Positions 62,132 to 64,000 of a stretch of DNA of 64,000 bases are shown piece by piece. Position 1 is the first letter of the stretch. Every line of letters begins with the position of its first letter. Made by a program: the position numbers and the translations under genes. Under the pieces are notes generated by a model. It was given only the letters and a program-made list of their open reading frames with translations, searched no databases and was not told where the DNA came from. The stretch is from contig NZ_KB849235.1 in NCBI RefSeq assembly GCF_000368045.1, forward strand, positions 717,922-781,921. The letters are read 5' to 3'. This stretch comes from Acinetobacter johnsonii CIP 64.6. Lineage in GTDB: Bacteria; Pseudomonadota; Gammaproteobacteria; Pseudomonadales; Moraxellaceae.

Positions 62132-62911
62132 ATGCAAAAATCAAAAAGAGTCATTAGTTTTATTATCGGGTCATTACTGTTCGCAGACGGCTTATATTTT
62201 GTTTTACAACTACGCTTTAATTTTGGCACCCTCTTGCCCTTATTGATTGGACTAGGCCTGATCATTTATGCACTCGCTTATCCTAAGCTTATCGCCTATA
62301 TTCAAACCAATACAATCAGACAATCAATATGGCGTTGGGCTTGGGCGATTTTCTTTGTTTGGATTTTTAGCTTAGTCATTTTCTTCGTCTTTTTAGGGTT
62401 TTCAAATCAACAAAATACCCCTCATGTCGCTGCACCCGCTATTGTAGTGCTTGGGAGTGGTCTGAAGCATGGCAAACCGAGTCCAACATTGGCCAGCCGT
62501 TTAGATCAAGCGGCAAGCTATGCCAAGCTACATCCCAACAGCATTATGGTCGTCAGTGGCGGCCTATCCTTTCAGCAAAAAAATAGTGAAGCTGAAGCAA
62601 TGCGACAATATCTGATTGATGTACACCATATCCCAGCACAGCGTATTTACACCGAAGATCAAAGCACCAGTACCGAGTTAAATCTGATCAATAGTAAAAA
62701 GATTTTAGCCAAGCAGCATATTTCCCTACAGCAACCGATTGCTATTGTGACCAGCGATTTTCATATCCCCCGTAGCCGTGCTATAGCCATACGTCAGGGT
62801 TATCAAACGCCTATCATGATCAGCGCTCAGACACCTCTTGCCACTCGCTATAATGCATGGTTACGTGAGTATTTTGCATATTGGAGTGGTTGGCTACTCA
62901 ATGAATACTAA
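62132..62911 (+). CDS. YdcF/ElyC-type DUF218 membrane protein
   Basis: This 259-residue protein has two to three N-terminal helices (ISFIIGSLLFADGLYF, LLPLLIGLGLIIYALAY, WAWAIFFVWIFSLVIFFVFLGF) and a periplasmic DUF218 domain. It shows APAIVVLGSGLKHGKPSPTLASRLDQAASYAKLHPNSIMVVSGG, EAEAMRQYLID, EDQSTSTELNLINSKKIL and VTSDFHIPRSRAIAIRQG. This is the motif set of YdcF/SanA/ElyC proteins, which affect envelope integrity and peptidoglycan precursor use. Monocistronic; convergent with the DUF2750 gene with 17 bases between. Confidence 0.88.
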   Translation: MQKSKRVISFIIGSLLFADGLYFVLQLRFNFGTLLPLLIGLGLIIYALAYPKLIAYIQTNTIRQSIWRWAWAIFFVWIFSLVIFFVFLGFSNQQNTPHVAAPAIVVLGSGLKHGKPSPTLASRLDQAASYAKLHPNSIMVVSGGLSFQQKNSEAEAMRQYLIDVHHIPAQRIYTEDQSTSTELNLINSKKILAKQHISLQQPIAIVTSDFHIPRSRAIAIRQGYQTPIMISAQTPLATRYNAWLREYFAYWSGWLLNEY

Positions 62912-62928
62912 AATAAAATCCTCATGAA

Positions 62929-63390
62929 TTAATGAAGACGGATTGTCCGTGGCGACGGTAATTGTAATTGTTTAAATAATTCAGGCTTCTGCATCGAAAA
63001 TTGATATAAATAGTTTTTGATATCTAATAACAATTTTTCTGGTGCAACCAAGACATTTTGCCCTTCGGGGCTTAAGTTCATAGAGACCGTAGTTTTTTCT
63101 GAACGTAAGAATGGAATCACTTTTTCGACTAAATCGCTGAGACCAATACTCTGGATTTCGTAGCCCGCCCAATTATCTTTTACCAAAAGCTGCGCTAAAC
63201 CTTTACTCTGCCACATCGCAAAAGAACGTTGTCCAGTCGGCGTAGCACATAAAGCCCAGCCATCTTGATATAAGGCTATAACATGACCTTGATGCACGAT
63301 AGTTTCGATAAAAAGACGATAGATTTCAAGAGGATCGTAAGCAGTATTTTGATTTTTAGACGCAGCTTTGCGTTGATATGGGTTTCTCAT
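62929..63390 (-). CDS. DUF2750-like protein
   Basis: This 153-residue soluble protein shows the DUF2750 pattern: an N-terminal helix (EIYRLFIETIVHQGHVIALYQDGWALCATPTGQRSFAMWQSKGLAQLL), then WAGYEIQSIGLSDLVEKVIPFL and a strand SVSMN-like segment. The GWAL and MW motifs are characteristic. Proteins of this group bind or sort something unknown. It starts MRNPYQRKAASK and lies just inside a tRNA cluster. Function unknown. Confidence 0.78.
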   Translation of the reverse strand: MRNPYQRKAASKNQNTAYDPLEIYRLFIETIVHQGHVIALYQDGWALCATPTGQRSFAMWQSKGLAQLLVKDNWAGYEIQSIGLSDLVEKVIPFLRSEKTTVSMNLSPEGQNVLVAPEKLLLDIKNYLYQFSMQKPELFKQLQLPSPRTIRLH

Positions 63391-63475
63391 AAATCTGTCG
63401 TATTTTAAAATTATTATTGCACAGAAGTGTATGAAAACAGCTTGAGATAAGCAAGGTTTTTACGATAAGGGAATA

Positions 63476-63551
63476 TGGTGGGCGCTGACGGGATCGAACC
63501 GCCGACATTCTGCTTGTAAGGCAGACGCTCTACCAACTGAGCTAAGCGCCC
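63476..63551 (-). tRNA. tRNA-Val (anticodon TAC)
   Basis: On the minus strand the gene starts GGGCGCTTAGC and ends with AGCGCCC-A-CCA, so the acceptor stem is perfect and CCA is encoded. The anticodon arm TCTGC-CTTACAA-GCAGA gives anticodon TAC, reading GTA (valine). The T-arm GGTTCGATCC is canonical. 76 bases. Confidence 0.96.
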
Positions 63552-63639
63552 TTGAGAAGTAAAAATAGCATTGCTATTTTTATGATGCAAGAAAGAAATC
63601 TTGCTTGATTCCATTTACTAGCACAAGGGATCTAGGAAA

Positions 63640-63716
63640 TGGCGCAGCGGACGGGGCTCGAACCCGCGACCCCCGGCGTGACAGGCCGGTATTCTAACCA
63701 ACTGAACTACCGCTGC
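63640..63716 (-). tRNA. tRNA-Asp (anticodon GTC)
   Basis: The minus-strand sequence starts GCAGCGGTAGTTCAG and ends CCGCTGC-G-CCA, with a perfect acceptor stem and encoded CCA. The anticodon loop CCTGTCACG gives GTC (aspartate). 77 bases with a normal T-arm (GGTTCGAGCC). Confidence 0.96.
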
Positions 63717-63766
63717 AACGGTAATTGCGAATGCAATTAGGGTCATTAAGCTTTACAGCTTGAATA

Positions 63767-63842
63767 TGGTGGGCGCTGACGGGATCGAACCGCCGACATT
63801 CTGCTTGTAAGGCAGACGCTCTACCAACTGAGCTAAGCGCCC
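63767..63842 (-). tRNA. tRNA-Val (anticodon TAC), second copy
   Basis: This 76-base gene is identical, over its full length as read here, to the copy at 63476-63551, again with encoded CCA. It is separated from the Asp gene by a different spacer. Confidence 0.96.
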
Positions 63843-63905
63843 TGATTTAAGATTGTCAGTCTTAGATTTCAAATTTAAGCTCAGGAACTTAAATTTATAT
63901 TTAAA

Positions 63906-63982
63906 TGGCGCAGCGGACGGGGCTCGAACCCGCGACCCCCGGCGTGACAGGCCGGTATTCTAACCAACTGAACTACCGCTGC
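63906..63982 (-). tRNA. tRNA-Asp (anticodon GTC), second copy
   Basis: This 77-base copy equals the Asp gene at 63640-63716. The alternating order Val-Asp-Val-Asp points to a tandem duplication of a Val-Asp unit of about 266-291 bases. Confidence 0.96.
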
Positions 63983-63992
63983 GTCGTAAATA

Positions 63993-64000
63993 TGGTGGGC
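63993..64000 (-). tRNA. Start of a third tRNA-Val (3' end only, cut by window edge)
   Basis: TGGTGGGC is the same as the first eight plus-strand bases of both Val copies (encoded CCA, discriminator and acceptor). The rest lies outside the window, so this is suggestive. Confidence 0.6.

Noticed and set aside
63414..63614. Open frame across the first tRNA-Val gene
   Set aside because: It is an artefact of the tRNA sequence; the frame has no ribosome-binding site.
1..64000. CRISPR array, prophage, plasmid or chromosomal replication origin
   Set aside because: No short regular repeats, phage structural genes, dnaA/dnaN neighbourhood or DnaA-box clusters were seen.

Overview
The window looks like chromosome of an Acinetobacter-type gammaproteobacterium (Moraxellaceae), probably not a close relative of A. 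baumannii. The main reason is the order rubredoxin, rubredoxin reductase, estB, oxyR, ppk, mtgA, which is the arrangement known from Acinetobacter sp. ADP1. It is joined by a DcaP-type porin, a YbbAP/TesA block, long AT-rich spacers and a moderately low G+C content. Most of the sequence is core housekeeping and metabolism. There is no prophage, transposase, CRISPR array or secretion-system cluster.

Layout. 1-2.9 kb: lysS (cut by the window edge), a YqiA-like hydrolase with a Cys nucleophile, and apt. 3.3-9.7 kb: rubA-rubB-estB-oxyR on the plus strand facing ppk and mtgA. 9.7-17.4 kb: a rhomboid protease, the YbbAP exporter, TesA, a beta-carbonic anhydrase, and a secreted lipase-like hydrolase with an unknown partner. 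17.5-23.1 kb: a Fur-box-preceded TonB receptor, NfuA, a second rhomboid, a tiny lipoprotein and a large uncharacterised protein. 23.2-29 kb: a Pit phosphate transporter and MetH. 29-31.6 kb: the one clearly accessory patch, an AT-rich HEPN/RES gene bracketed by inverted ~100-bp repeats next to a DUF559 nuclease. 31.7-40.5 kb: transporters and small metabolic genes, including an AraC gene broken by a one-base deletion. 40.8-49.4 kb: a GNAT protein, a diguanylate cyclase, FKBP, YaeQ, a COG0523 GTPase, a thioesterase, a patatin and ChrA. 49.4-55 kb: an AGCS symporter, GltS, a DcaP-like porin and a decayed nitroreductase. 55-63.4 kb: a Bcr/CflA efflux pump, YccS, a Fur-box-preceded PepSY/flavoreductase fusion and a YdcF protein. 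63.5-64 kb: alternating tRNA-Val and tRNA-Asp genes running off the end.

Shared themes. Iron: two loci have Fur-like boxes, the receptor and the membrane flavoreductase, which fits siderophore uptake followed by reductive release. Phosphate: ppk and pit share an identical 11-mer, resembling a PhoB half-site pair, at about 50 bases before their starts. Alkane and redox: rubA-rubB supply electrons for alkane hydroxylation.

The most unusual observations are the inverted-repeat-bracketed RES gene without a visible antitoxin, the shared Pho-like sites, the Cys-nucleophile YqiA homologue, and the two freshly or partly decayed genes.
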